A stretch of 39,877 nt of DNA from an uncultured Saprospiraceae bacterium. Lineage in GTDB: Bacteria > Bacteroidota > Bacteroidia > Chitinophagales > Saprospiraceae. The position numbers and the translations under genes were made by a program. Below the pieces are notes generated by a model, which saw nothing but the letters and a program-made list of their open reading frames with translations, searched no databases and was not told the DNA's origin. Positions within the stretch are counted from its first letter, which is position 1; every line of letters starts with the position of its first letter. The stretch is from the NCBI GenBank assembly GCA_937973565.1, contig CALJKQ010000148.1:1-39877 (forward strand), in the 5' to 3' direction. Positions 1 to 8,067 of this stretch are shown piece after piece.

Positions 1-2380
1 GTCCAGGTATACGTGATGACCCCACCACACATATCGGCACTGCCGGTTTGAACAGGGGTTACCGTGGTATTGATGTTACAGCCTGTCGGGCCATTATTCA
101 CCACTGTCAGCGTAGCACCCGCTGCAGGTATCTGATCGCAGTTTACGGTTATGTTGGCAGGGGGGCTGACAAACGTTGGGGGTGGCATGGGTATTATGGT
201 AATATTCTGCACATGGGTGGTAGTGCGGTTACACTGGTCAGTATGAGTCCAGGTAAACGTGATGTTGCCGCCGCATATAGTACCGTTTCCACTCTGTACA
301 GGAGTCACCATTTGATCAATACTACACCCTGGGAAACCATTGTTTTTGATCTGTAAAGTTGGAGCTGATGCAGGGATGAGGTCGCAGGTAATGGTAATAT
401 CAGCGGGAGGGCTTACGAAAGCAGCCGGAGGCATAGGTGTCACCGTGATCGTTTGTGTATGTGTAATGGTGCGGTTACACACATCGGTATAGGTCCAGGT
501 GTAGGTGATGGCGCCTCCACAAATAGTAGCACTTCCCGATTGAACAGGTGTTACGCTTGCATTGATCGGACAATTGGTGTCATTGTTGGTGACCTGAAGA
601 GTAGCGCCACTGGTAGGTATCATATCACAGTTCACCGTAATGTTTGGGGGTGCATTGACAAATGTAGGAGGCATTAAAGGCGTAACAGTCACCATTTGGG
701 TATGGACAATGGTACGTCCGCATTGATCTGTATGCGTCCAGGTATAATTTATCGTACCTCCACACTGGGTTGCACTTCCGGACTGGGTAGGAGTAACATT
801 GGCATTGATAGGACAAAAAGGATCGTTGTTGGTTACCTGGAGGCTCGGAGCACTGGTGGGTACCTGGTTACAATTGACTGTGACATCTGCCGGAGGATTC
901 ACAAAATTGGCAGCTAAAATGGGTGTGATGGTAATGTTCTGAACGTGGGTTGTCGTTCTGTTACACTGATCGGTATGGGTCCAGGTAAAGGTAATCATAC
1001 CTCCGCATTCATCACCGCTACCGCTTTGTACCGCAGGAACCGACTGATTGATGGCGCACGTGCCCATGCCGGTATTCATGATGGTGAGGTTGGGCGCACT
1101 GGTAGGTACCTGGTTGCAATTGACCGTCATATCAGCGGGTGGGTTCACAAACGCACCTTGCGGCATAGGAAGCACGGTTACTGTCTGCGTGTGTGCAATT
1201 ACCCTTGAACAAACATCAACATATTGCCAGGTATAATTCAACGTGCCGCCACATTCGTTGGCAGTGCCGTTTACGGTAGCCGTTACGGTAGCCGTTATAG
1301 GACAAAGTGCCGGGGCATTGGAAACCTGCAGGGTTGGCAAGGTAAGCGGCCTGTTCTCACAACTTACCGTGACATTGGCAGGTGGGTTCACAAAATAGGG
1401 TTCAGGTATTGGATTGATTTCCACAAATTGGGTATCCACTTTGGTACGGTTGCACAAATCGGTGTAAGTGTAGGCAAAATAAATTTCCCCTCCGCACTGG
1501 TCGCCGGATCCGCCTGTGGTGGGCACAACATTGGCTGTAATCTGGCAAGGTCCTGTCAATCCGTTGCTGAAGGTAACCGGAGTACCGTTAGCAGGAATGG
1601 CATTACATTCCACCGTAATATCATTGGGAAAATTGACAAAGTTGCCTTCAGGTATAGGGGTTACGGTAATTTTTTGGGTGTGCGTGATGGTCCTTCCACA
1701 CTGATCGGTGAAGGTCCAATTGAAAAAGAAATCACCACCACATACAGAGGGTGCATTTCCTTGAACCGTAAAGGGTACATTTCCGGAGATGAGACATGTG
1801 CCGGTCATGCCATTGGTATAACTCAAATTGGGCGCCGTAGCCGGCACGTTGTTGCAATCCACCGTGATATCAGCCGGTGGGTTCACAAAATTGGCTTGCA
1901 CCAATGGATTGATCGTAACCGTCCTCACATGGGTGATGGTTCTGTCACACACATCGGTAAAGGTCCATGTATAGGTCACTGTACCACCATCACAGGGGGT
2001 ATAGTTTTCCTGCACATCTGCAACTGCCGTACCTGAAATCAGACAAGGCGCTGTACCTCCGTTGGTATAACTGAGGTTTAAATTGGTAGGCAGCTGATCT
2101 GCACAGTTGATGGTAATATCTGCAGGTGGGTTGATGAAAGCCGCAATGGCAAGTGGATCAACTTCCAGGGTTTGTGTATGGGTGGTAGTGTTGCCGCAGG
2201 CATCTGCAATTTCCCATTCTCTGGTAATGGTACCTCCATCACACGCACTGCTGGTGCCGGTCTCTACTCCGGGAACACTTCCGGCCGGGATACAGTTGTC
2301 GGTGTAGTTGAGTGGTCCCATAGGTGATGCCTGAAGGATACAGGAAAATGTACCGCTGGCAGGCGGGTTGACAAAAACCG
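1..2380 (-). repeat. Tandem array of ten ~243-bp HYR-like coding repeats
   Basis: The FVN(P/A)PP segment that opens each unit recurs at about 2370, 2133, 1884, 1635, 1389, 1146, 900, 657, 414 and 168. The spacings are 237-249 bp, every one a multiple of three, so the array keeps frame. Conserved positions in each unit are the Cys after ITVN, a central Cys, a CGG, and TDxC near the end. Units nearer the left edge look more alike than the first unit at 2370, which is divergent (FVNPPASGTFSC). The last unit in the window is truncated by the edge. Confidence 0.88.
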
Positions 2381-3563
2381 GAGCTTGATTGTCGGCGAAT
2401 GAAACCAATTTGGAAGTCAATTCACAACCACAGTTGTCACATTCAAATTCTGATATATTCATGCCCACAACAGGAGTCGGAAAATCAAGACATAAATCAA
2501 AATAGTTTAAGCTGTAAACTGTATAGTCCTCACATATATTGCTCTGAATAGTTCCGGAAGTACCGCTCAATACCTGAACGATGTCACCCGATGAATTGGT
2601 AACGAATATATTTTCTATAAACCCGGAGGTGGCATTAAATCCCGTAACACTGAAATTTACGGTTTGACCGGGACAAGCCGGGTTGGGGTTAGTATTTATC
2701 GTTCCTGCTTCAGCCGGAGATGGACTTACACAAACTTCCCGACACAATTGAGGAGGATCATCTGTTTGGTAGATACAAGGTGGATTGTCTGCATCCACAC
2801 ATATGGTATGCAAACCCGGAGCATAAGATGAAAAATTGAGTGGTGTACTAATGAGGTACTGCCCATTGGCCACCTGAACGCCATCGATGTACCAAAAATA
2901 GTTAATACCCCCATCAATTTTGATAACACTATAAACTTTGGTTGCATCCGGTTTACAAATGACATCCGGACCATCTATTCCGCTTACCCAGCCGCCTATC
3001 CCATTTTGAGAACAGGATCCGATCACATCAATCTTAATATGGCAGGCCGACCCGGCGCAACCATCCACTAAAAAATAATAGGTGTTCCCAACGACCATGC
3101 CAGAAAGATTCAAGACCCGTGAACCGTTGTTGACACATCCGGCCACATCGGTGTCACAAGCAATGGCATTGCCGGCATTGGCAGGACAGGCAGAATATAC
3201 TGCAGCCTGTACCCCATAGTTGGGACCTCCTCCCGGGTTGTCCATACAATTGGTATAAGTAACTTGAAGCGTCAGGTTTGTACACCAGGCAATGAAAGCA
3301 AACCAGGTTGGGTTATTGGAAGTGGTACCGTTGCCTTCCGGAGGAGGACACATCGGTTGAGGTCCGTCACCCGGATGTTGGTACAAAGTCATGTCATATT
3401 CAAAACCATTCAACTGCGTAATGGTACACATTACGGGCGACTGGTTACATTTACATGTATTTTGTGTTCCGTTGGTACAAGGCGCAGGTATCACATTTAC
3501 TTGTGCCTGCATCAAAGTGACACCAAAAAACAATAAGGCTGCAACACCTAAGTGTCGAATCAT
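1..3563 (-). CDS. Giant secreted HYR-like tandem-repeat protein (C-terminus beyond left edge)
   Basis: The reverse strand is open from ATG at 3563 to base 1: 1187 codons without a stop, so the gene continues past the window. Residues 1-20 (MIRHLGVAALLFFGVTLMQA) form a signal peptide. Residues about 21-390 are a unique Cys-rich head; its first part (WFAFIAWC, YYFLVDGC) resembles the beta-sandwich heads common in Bacteroidota surface proteins. From about residue 395 there are ten units of 79-83 residues, the last one cut by the edge, with the pattern FVNPPADITVNC ... CGG.I.YTWTYTDQCNRT ... T.TVTPMP. Most units carry four Cys. This matches the HYR-like repeats abundant in Saprospiraceae. It is probably exported by Sec and then type IX secretion, with a sorting domain expected off-window. 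The role is likely adhesion or surface structure (inference). The + strand ORFs in this stretch are shadows of the repeats. Confidence 0.9.
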   Translation of the reverse strand, partial: MIRHLGVAALLFFGVTLMQAQVNVIPAPCTNGTQNTCKCNQSPVMCTITQLNGFEYDMTLYQHPGDGPQPMCPPPEGNGTTSNNPTWFAFIAWCTNLTLQVTYTNCMDNPGGGPNYGVQAAVYSACPANAGNAIACDTDVAGCVNNGSRVLNLSGMVVGNTYYFLVDGCAGSACHIKIDVIGSCSQNGIGGWVSGIDGPDVICKPDATKVYSVIKIDGGINYFWYIDGVQVANGQYLISTPLNFSSYAPGLHTICVDADNPPCIYQTDDPPQLCREVCVSPSPAEAGTINTNPNPACPGQTVNFSVTGFNATSGFIENIFVTNSSGDIVQVLSGTSGTIQSNICEDYTVYSLNYFDLCLDFPTPVVGMNISEFECDNCGCELTSKLVSFADNQAPVFVNPPASGTFSCILQASPMGPLNYTDNCIPAGSVPGVETGTSSACDGGTITREWEIADACGNTTTHTQTLEVDPLAIAAFINPPADITINCADQLPTNLNLSYTNGGTAPCLISGTAVADVQENYTPCDGGTVTYTWTFTDVCDRTITHVRTVTINPLVQANFVNPPADITVDCNNVPATAPNLSYTNGMTGTCLISGNVPFTVQGNAPSVCGGDFFFNWTFTDQCGRTITHTQKITVTPIPEGNFVNFPNDITVECNAIPANGTPVTFSNGLTGPCQITANVVPTTGGSGDQCGGEIYFAYTYTDLCNRTKVDTQFVEINPIPEPYFVNPPANVTVSCENRPLTLPTLQVSNAPALCPITATVTATVNGTANECGGTLNYTWQYVDVCSRVIAHTQTVTVLPMPQGAFVNPPADMTVNCNQVPTSAPNLTIMNTGMGTCAINQSVPAVQSGSGDECGGMITFTWTHTDQCNRTTTHVQNITITPILAANFVNPPADVTVNCNQVPTSAPSLQVTNNDPFCPINANVTPTQSGSATQCGGTINYTWTHTDQCGRTIVHTQMVTVTPLMPPTFVNAPPNITVNCDMIPTSGATLQVTNNDTNCPINASVTPVQSGSATICGGAITYTWTYTDVCNRTITHTQTITVTPMPPAAFVSPPADITITCDLIPASAPTLQIKNNGFPGCSIDQMVTPVQSGNGTICGGNITFTWTHTDQCNRTTTHVQNITIIPMPPPTFVSPPANITVNCDQIPAAGATLTVVNNGPTGCNINTTVTPVQTGSADMCGGVITYTW

Positions 3564-3647
3564 AGTTTATCCAAATTAATTGCTACAAAAAATTTACCCC
3601 TTACTTTTCCCAGACGCAGGATTTATTGGCCCCCTTTGACCAATGCA

Positions 3648-3655
3648 CAAATATA
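3648..3655 (-). promoter_or_regulatory. Probable -7 promoter element (TATATTTG) of the repeat-protein gene
   Basis: The minus strand reads TATATTTG, matching the Bacteroidota TAnnTTTG element, about 85 bp before the start codon. No clear TTG element lies at the expected distance upstream, so confidence is moderate. Confidence 0.4.
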
Positions 3656-3696
3656 ATCAGCACTTCCATATTTTATTCGTTTTATCACCGCTTTTA

Positions 3697-3720
3697 TACG
3701 CTAAAAATCAAAGATTGTAC
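3697..3720 (+). repeat. Intergenic repeat copy A (near-identical to 19580-19603)
   Basis: The 24 bp starting TACGCTAAAAATCAAAG match 19580-19603 at 21 positions. Both copies lie in long intergenic regions and both have CACCGCTTT a short way upstream (3686-3694 and 19553-19561). The function is unknown. Confidence 0.5.
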
Positions 3721-3878
3721 CATATATTAAAGCAATTATTTATGTGTCATCTGTAATTAGCCCAATCTAGTTTTGACAGCAACCTTCCCGGTTGTCGATT
3801 TTTCACCTAAATTCTGCATTTGAAGCCCAAATAATTGAAATTCATCGAAATTCCTCATTAATATTTCAATAAATCTGA

Positions 3879-3886
3879 TATATTTG
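3879..3886 (+). promoter_or_regulatory. Probable -7 promoter element (TATATTTG) of the SPFH gene
   Basis: TATATTTG fits the Bacteroidota TAnnTTTG consensus 21 bp before the ATG at 3908, which would give a very short leader. No convincing TTG partner is seen about 20 bp upstream. Confidence 0.45.
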
Positions 3887-3907
3887 TGATATCAAAATAA
3901 TATCATT

Positions 3908-4756
3908 ATGAAAGAACTTATTATTAAACCTTTTTCGGGTTATTTTATGCTCCTTGTATGCCTTTTGCTGATTGGTGGAATTGGTTATGGTGCATTTTTC
4001 AAATCTCCTTTTCTTATCATTTCCGCAGCACTGGTGTTGTTATTCCTGTTTTCAGGCTTTTTCTTCATCAACCCCAATGAGTCCAGGGTTTTGACCTTAT
4101 TTGGCAAATACGTGGGCTCAGTAAGAGACAATGGCTTTTATTGGGCTAACCCTTTTTATGCCAAACAAAAAATATCCCTGAGAGCTCGTAACTTTGAAAG
4201 CGAGCGCGTAAAGGTCAATGACAAAAGAGGAAATCCCATCCTGATCAGTGTCATCACTGTATGGAGGGTTCGTGAAACTTTTAAAGCTGCTTTTGAAGTC
4301 GACAACTACGAAGCTTTTGTGAAACTGCAGAGTGATGCCGCAGTCAGAAACCTGGCCGGTGCTTATTCTTACGACAATTTTGAAGACCACCATGAAATCA
4401 CCCTTCGTTCCGGCATGGATGAAATCAACCACGCACTGGAAAGTGCCTTGGCCGAAAGGTTGGATATGGCAGGCATTGAAGTATTGGAAGCAAGAATCGG
4501 TTACCTCGCTTATGCGGAAGAAATTGCCAGTGCCATGCTGAAAAGACAACAGGCCGAAGCCATCGTAGCCGCCAGACACAAAATCGTCGAGGGTGCTGTA
4601 AGTATGGTCGAAATGGCCCTGGCCGACCTTTCTTCCAAAAAAATAATTGAATTCGACGATGACAAAAAAGCGACCATGGTCAGCAATCTGATGGTGGTAC
4701 TTTGCTCAGACAAAGATGTGAGTCCCGTCGTAAATACCGGTTCTTTATATCAATAA
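3908..4756 (+). CDS. SPFH/Band 7 (stomatin-prohibitin-like) membrane protein
   Basis: This 282-residue protein starts with two hydrophobic segments (about 11-29 and 33-53). An SPFH/Band 7 domain follows directly (INPNESRVLTLFGKYVGSV, then the RNFESERVKVND strand region). The C-terminal third is an Ala/Glu-rich helix (residues about 190-245, with AMLKRQQAEAIVAAR) of the type that drives oligomerisation. SPFH proteins build ring-shaped membrane assemblies and modulate membrane proteases or microdomains; the partner here is not shown by sequence. The ATG is followed by a lysine and then the membrane segment, so the start is convincing. The next gene begins 4 bp after the stop, which suggests co-transcription with the small ribbon-helix-helix protein. 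Confidence 0.88.
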   Translation: MKELIIKPFSGYFMLLVCLLLIGGIGYGAFFKSPFLIISAALVLLFLFSGFFFINPNESRVLTLFGKYVGSVRDNGFYWANPFYAKQKISLRARNFESERVKVNDKRGNPILISVITVWRVRETFKAAFEVDNYEAFVKLQSDAAVRNLAGAYSYDNFEDHHEITLRSGMDEINHALESALAERLDMAGIEVLEARIGYLAYAEEIASAMLKRQQAEAIVAARHKIVEGAVSMVEMALADLSSKKIIEFDDDKKATMVSNLMVVLCSDKDVSPVVNTGSLYQ

Positions 4757-4760
4757 AACC

Positions 4761-4952
4761 ATGACTAAAAAAAAATTCATGCTGAGGCTGGACGAGGATG
4801 TTTACGAAGCCATTGAAAAATGGGCAGCCGATGAATTTAGAAGCGTTAATGGTCAGATGGAGTGGATGCTTTCGCAACTTTTAAAACAAAACAAAAGAAA
4901 GTTGCACGAAAAAAACGATGGGTCTCCTGAACCCGAAGAACCGGAATTGTAA
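4761..4952 (+). CDS. Small ribbon-helix-helix (Arc-like) protein
   Basis: The 63-residue protein begins MTKKKFMLRLDEDVYEAIEK, the beta-strand plus helix A pattern of ribbon-helix-helix proteins (alternating residues in the strand, then VYEAIEKWA). Helix B is RSVNGQMEWMLSQLLKQ, with the NGQ turn typical of Arc/MetJ-like folds. The tail is acidic and Pro-rich. Arc-type proteins dimerise and bind DNA through the strand. The gene sits 4 bp behind the SPFH gene and is probably in the same mRNA. No toxin gene is adjacent, so I do not call it an antitoxin. The DNA target is unknown, and a protein-binding rather than DNA-binding role is possible. Confidence 0.75.
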   Translation: MTKKKFMLRLDEDVYEAIEKWAADEFRSVNGQMEWMLSQLLKQNKRKLHEKNDGSPEPEEPEL

Positions 4953-4960
4953 AACAAATC

Positions 4961-5257
4961 TTAGTTGAGGTGTTGACGGTAGAAGAGTATGCCTTTGCGG
5001 GCATCGTAATCTACCTCCACTTCACTGTTTAACAGCAGTTGTTTGTAAGGGTGTTTGTTGGTATCAATAATGTAAACCTTGCAGGCAATGGCACCGGTTA
5101 GCTCTTCATTGGTCTGTTTCCAGCAATAAGCCATTTCAGCAGCCGCTGCACTGTAATTTTTTTCCCATTTGCGGCCTATTACAACCTCAAGGTGAAATAC
5201 GCCATTGTTGTATTTCATCAATCGTGATGACAGACCCATCTCGATCCGATAGTACAT
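4961..5257 (-). CDS. Small protein of unknown function
   Basis: I chose the ATG at 5257 (MYYRIEMGLSSRLMKYNNGV), giving 98 residues. A TTG 66 bp further upstream (5323) would add 22 residues of ordinary composition and is less likely. The protein is soluble, mixed alpha/beta, without a signal peptide or membrane segment. It contains an Ala-rich helix (SAAAAEMAYCWKQ) and ends in a beta-rich tail. I do not recognise the family. It converges with the ribbon-helix-helix gene (8 bp between stops) and lies about 120 bp downstream of the M15 peptidase gene on the same strand, so it could be the last gene of the yicC operon or a separate unit. Confidence 0.6.
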   Translation of the reverse strand: MYYRIEMGLSSRLMKYNNGVFHLEVVIGRKWEKNYSAAAAEMAYCWKQTNEELTGAIACKVYIIDTNKHPYKQLLLNSEVEVDYDARKGILFYRQHLN

Positions 5258-5375
5258 ATCGGTTTCGAGGAAATGTCGTTTGTTTATTTTTTCTATATCA
5301 ATCACGTTTTTGGATATGCACAAACTGTGCCAAATCCAAAATGCAATTCATGATTTCCTCAACGTCAATGGAATG

Positions 5376-6188
5376 TTATTTGCAGGCAGGATCTATAGAC
5401 AACATATAGACTTTGACCATATCAATGGTTGTGGCTTTGTGACTTCCGGCAAAACCCGTGATCATCTCATTTTTCATTTTTTGCACTACTTCCTGCTGTA
5501 TTGTATTCGCAATTGGTAAATAGGACCAATGCCATTTTTCTTGTTCATATCCATATTTTCTATGCGCATCGATGGGTCCGTAAACCTGACAAAAGCCATA
5601 TTTAGCGGCATTCTTTTGCATCCATGCATATAGTTTGGCGCCTGCCCCTGATTCAAACCAACTGTTTTCAAAGGCATTGATGTCAACATCCGTACCCCAA
5701 TGGTGTCTGGATGTACCGGGCATGGAACTGTACAGCAAAATACTTTTGGCCCGCAAAAATTCATCTTCAATGGCATTGGCTTTTCTTCCATCTTCCAGTG
5801 GGGTGTTGCCATTCCATTTGTTTTCCCAAATTCTTTTTTGGTCCTCAAAATTGCGGGTAGCCGACCGAATAAGGAGACGAATGCCTTCTTTGGCTGCTGC
5901 ATCAGCCATGTCAGCAAACTTTGCCATCACTTCCTTTCTGATATACCTCACCTTTTCATCCCTGTATTTGGCGGGGATTTCCACAAAATCAGGATGGTTT
6001 GCCGGATCAAATTTGCCCATTATGTAATTGATGCCAAATGTATCAGAAGGCACGGATAAACCTTTTGATGGTTTAGTCTCTAAAGGTGTGGCGGCAGGTT
6101 TGCAAGACAAAGAAAACAACAAACCAAGACATGTTAGGAACACCATATTATACACGGTTGTAAATGAAAGTCTGCTGGTCCGGATCAA
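5376..6188 (-). CDS. M15-family D-alanyl-D-alanine carboxypeptidase-like lipoprotein
   Basis: The 270-residue product has the zinc ligands of M15 (VanY/DacB-type) peptidases: SRHHWGTDVDINAF gives the HxxxxxD-type pair, and EKWHWSY near the C-terminus gives the final His. The family trims D-Ala from peptidoglycan stem peptides in the periplasm. The N-terminus ends its hydrophobic stretch at LLFSLSC, so it is a likely lipoprotein with Cys about residue 29. The start is uncertain. The TTG at 6188 overlaps the apaG stop by 4 bp and supplies Arg residues before the hydrophobic core. The ATG at 6146 would begin MVFLTCLGLLF, without positive charge. I favour the TTG. It is the fourth gene of the yicC-gmk-apaG run. 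Confidence 0.82.
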   Translation of the reverse strand: MIRTSRLSFTTVYNMVFLTCLGLLFSLSCKPAATPLETKPSKGLSVPSDTFGINYIMGKFDPANHPDFVEIPAKYRDEKVRYIRKEVMAKFADMADAAAKEGIRLLIRSATRNFEDQKRIWENKWNGNTPLEDGRKANAIEDEFLRAKSILLYSSMPGTSRHHWGTDVDINAFENSWFESGAGAKLYAWMQKNAAKYGFCQVYGPIDAHRKYGYEQEKWHWSYLPIANTIQQEVVQKMKNEMITGFAGSHKATTIDMVKVYMLSIDPACK

Positions 6189-6586
6189 TTGCGGATCCAG
6201 TCTGCTGCCAACTCAAATCTGGGAATCGAGATTGCGAAAGTAGCACCTGTGATGGGATTTTGCATGATATACTGCCCTTCCATGGTACCCATACAACTAT
6301 CCAGCGGACACCATGATGAATAGGTAAAAGATTCTCCTGCATTGATCTCCGGTTGCAAACCCACAACCCCGTCTCCCTCTACGGTATGATGCTCCCCAAT
6401 GCTGTCGAAAATCCTCCATTTTCTGGACAACAGTTTGATGGAATAAGCCAGAGAATTGTGGATGGTAATGGTATAGGTGAATATAAATTTCACAGCCGAT
6501 CCCTCATTGAGGTCTCCATCAAATTTGGGTTCTACCGTTACCGTAATTCCCTCCGTAGTTTGACTTTTTGTGGACAAGTTGGACAA
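6185..6586 (-). CDS. apaG: ApaG domain protein
   Basis: This 133-residue protein is a single ApaG (DUF525) beta-sandwich domain. Diagnostic stretches are the VTVEPKFDGD start of the domain, FTYTITIHN, LLSRKWRIFD, GVVGLQPEINAGESFTYSS and GTMEGQY. The length fits the family (about 125 residues). ApaG was linked genetically to Co2+/Mg2+ efflux in enterobacteria; its biochemical role is still poorly defined. There is no in-frame ATG near the N-terminus. TTG at 6586 lies 2 bp after the gmk stop and is the best start, implying coupling to gmk translation. The stop overlaps the probable TTG start of the M15 peptidase by 4 bp. Confidence 0.9.
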   Translation of the reverse strand: MSNLSTKSQTTEGITVTVEPKFDGDLNEGSAVKFIFTYTITIHNSLAYSIKLLSRKWRIFDSIGEHHTVEGDGVVGLQPEINAGESFTYSSWCPLDSCMGTMEGQYIMQNPITGATFAISIPRFELAADWIRN

Positions 6587-6588
6587 TT

Positions 6589-7167
6589 TTAGTGGTAAAT
6601 GAAATTTTCGACCAGCAACTCTGCCTCTTTTTTGGCAACTTCCAGTAAATCATTAACAATCACAGCATCAAATCGGTTCTCGTAGCTTATTTCTCTTTTT
6701 ACTTTTTCAATTCTTTTCTGCAGCGATGCTTCTGTCTCGGTATTTCTTTTTTTCAATCTATCCACCAGCGTATCGATAGAAGGGGGCTTTACAAAAATAG
6801 TAAGGCATTGTTCACCATATTTTTCCTTTAACCGGCAGGCGCCATTCACATCGATGTCAAAGACAATTGCTTTGTCTTCATTCCAGATTCTTCCGACTTC
6901 ACTTTTCAGGGTACCATAGAACTGACCTGTATAAACTTCTTCCCACTCCACAAAGGCATCCTCAGCTATCCTCGCTCTGAACTCATCTTCTGTCAAAAAA
7001 AAGTAATCAACTCCTTCTTTCTCGTGTTCTCTTTTGTTTCGGGTAGTAGCACTGACCGAGAAATCCAGGTAACCAAAATGATCCAGCAAGTGTCTGACCA
7101 GTGTCGTTTTCCCGGCCCCGGAAGGTGCGGTAAATACCACCATTTTACCCTTGGCTTCAAATTTCAT
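6589..7167 (-). CDS. gmk: Guanylate kinase
   Basis: At 192 residues this is a standard-length guanylate kinase, phosphorylating GMP to GDP with ATP in the cytoplasm. The P-loop is APSGAGKTT (residues 14-22), where the family usually has GPSG. The GMP-binding segment is SATTRNKREHEKEGVDYFF (about 38-57), followed by YGTLKSEV. VFDIDVNGACRLK matches the conserved VLDIDVQGA region. The lid has RLKKRNTETEASLQKRI. The gene starts 8 bp after yicC, the classical yicC-gmk pair, and is followed 2 bp later by apaG. Confidence 0.97.
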   Translation of the reverse strand: MKFEAKGKMVVFTAPSGAGKTTLVRHLLDHFGYLDFSVSATTRNKREHEKEGVDYFFLTEDEFRARIAEDAFVEWEEVYTGQFYGTLKSEVGRIWNEDKAIVFDIDVNGACRLKEKYGEQCLTIFVKPPSIDTLVDRLKKRNTETEASLQKRIEKVKREISYENRFDAVIVNDLLEVAKKEAELLVENFIYH

Positions 7168-7175
7168 ATTCGGGA

Positions 7176-8051
7176 TTATATAATATTGGCCAATTGTTCT
7201 TTTATTTTTTCCAGCTCGTCTTTCATTTGGACTACAACTTGCTGTAGTTCAGGATCCTGGGCTTTGGCACCCAAAGTATTGATCTCACGACCCATTTCCT
7301 GGGCGATAAATGCAAGGATCTTACCTACTTGCGTGTCATTGTTGTCCAATTGCTCCAGGAAATAGACACAGTGCTGGGTTAGTCTTACTTTTTCTTCTGT
7401 AATGTCAATGCGTTCCAGGTAGTAAATGATTTCCTGCTCAAAACGATTTTCATCAATGCGCTCTGATTGAATAAAATCATCGAGGTTTTTACGCATTCTT
7501 TCCTTGATTTTTACAATCCTGTTTTCTTCCAGGGGTGCTATGGCTATTACCTTTTCCTGTATGCCCGTAACCCTGGAACGCAGGTCTAAAGCGAGCTGAG
7601 TACCTTCTGCTTTCCGGAATGTATTGAGAGCGGCGATTGCTTCCAAAATCGTGTTTTCCACTTTTTCAAAGTCCTCATCTGACAAGACATGGGTGTTGGT
7701 TTGCGTCACGCTGGGTATGCGCATGACCGCTGTGAATATGTCGGCATCTGAAATGTTCATGGATCCCTGCAATGCTTTGAGCTGATGGAAATAACGCTGC
7801 AAAAGATCTGTATTGATGGTATAATCATCTGCCGTGCCTTCGTCTCCGGTATAAATGTTGAACTCTATCCTTCCCCTGACGATTTCATCCGTTAAAAGCT
7901 TTCGAATGGGCATCTCCCTGTCTGCAAAATTGGAAGGCATCTTACATCGAATATCGGTTGTTTTGGAGTTCAAAGCCTTAATTTCTACCGTAAAATAAAC
8001 ATCCCCCAGCAAAACCTGGCTTCTCCCATATCCGGTCATCGATAAAATCAT
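7176..8051 (-). CDS. yicC: YicC/YloC family endoribonuclease
   Basis: The 291-residue protein opens with MILSMTGYGR, the hallmark N-terminus of the YicC family, and ends with REINTLGAKAQDPELQ followed by a helix (MKDELEKIKEQLANI), the family's conserved C-terminal domain. Family members are manganese-dependent endoribonucleases that act on RNA, including small RNAs in Escherichia coli. It is the first gene of a tight operon (8 bp to gmk). A promoter-like element lies 17 bp upstream of the ATG at 8051. Nothing unusual is seen in length or domain order. Confidence 0.94.
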   Translation of the reverse strand: MILSMTGYGRSQVLLGDVYFTVEIKALNSKTTDIRCKMPSNFADREMPIRKLLTDEIVRGRIEFNIYTGDEGTADDYTINTDLLQRYFHQLKALQGSMNISDADIFTAVMRIPSVTQTNTHVLSDEDFEKVENTILEAIAALNTFRKAEGTQLALDLRSRVTGIQEKVIAIAPLEENRIVKIKERMRKNLDDFIQSERIDENRFEQEIIYYLERIDITEEKVRLTQHCVYFLEQLDNNDTQVGKILAFIAQEMGREINTLGAKAQDPELQQVVVQMKDELEKIKEQLANII

Positions 8052-8067
8052 AAACAGTAAATTTGGG

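Larger units (their letters stand above)
3564..3907. other. Divergent intergenic region between the repeat protein and the SPFH gene
   Basis: This 344-bp AT-rich stretch has no credible gene. It holds promoter-like elements for both flanking genes (3648-3655 on the minus strand, 3879-3886 on the plus strand). It also has a weak hairpin (CAACC 3780-3784 with GGTTG 3790-3794, then a short T run). At 3697-3720 there is a 24-bp segment nearly identical (three mismatches) to one at 19580-19603. Confidence 0.6.

Noticed and set aside
1268..1294. Short tandem duplication (ACGGTAGCCGTT twice) in one HYR-like unit
   Set aside because: The unit keeps the same length as its neighbours between conserved Cys, so this is a local sequence coincidence (TATVTATV) rather than an insertion.
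1224..2036. Plus-strand open frame of 270 residues across the repeat region
   Set aside because: It lies antisense to the conserved HYR-like repeats, with biased His/Gly/Arg composition and no recognisable domain; similar shadows recur in step with the repeats.
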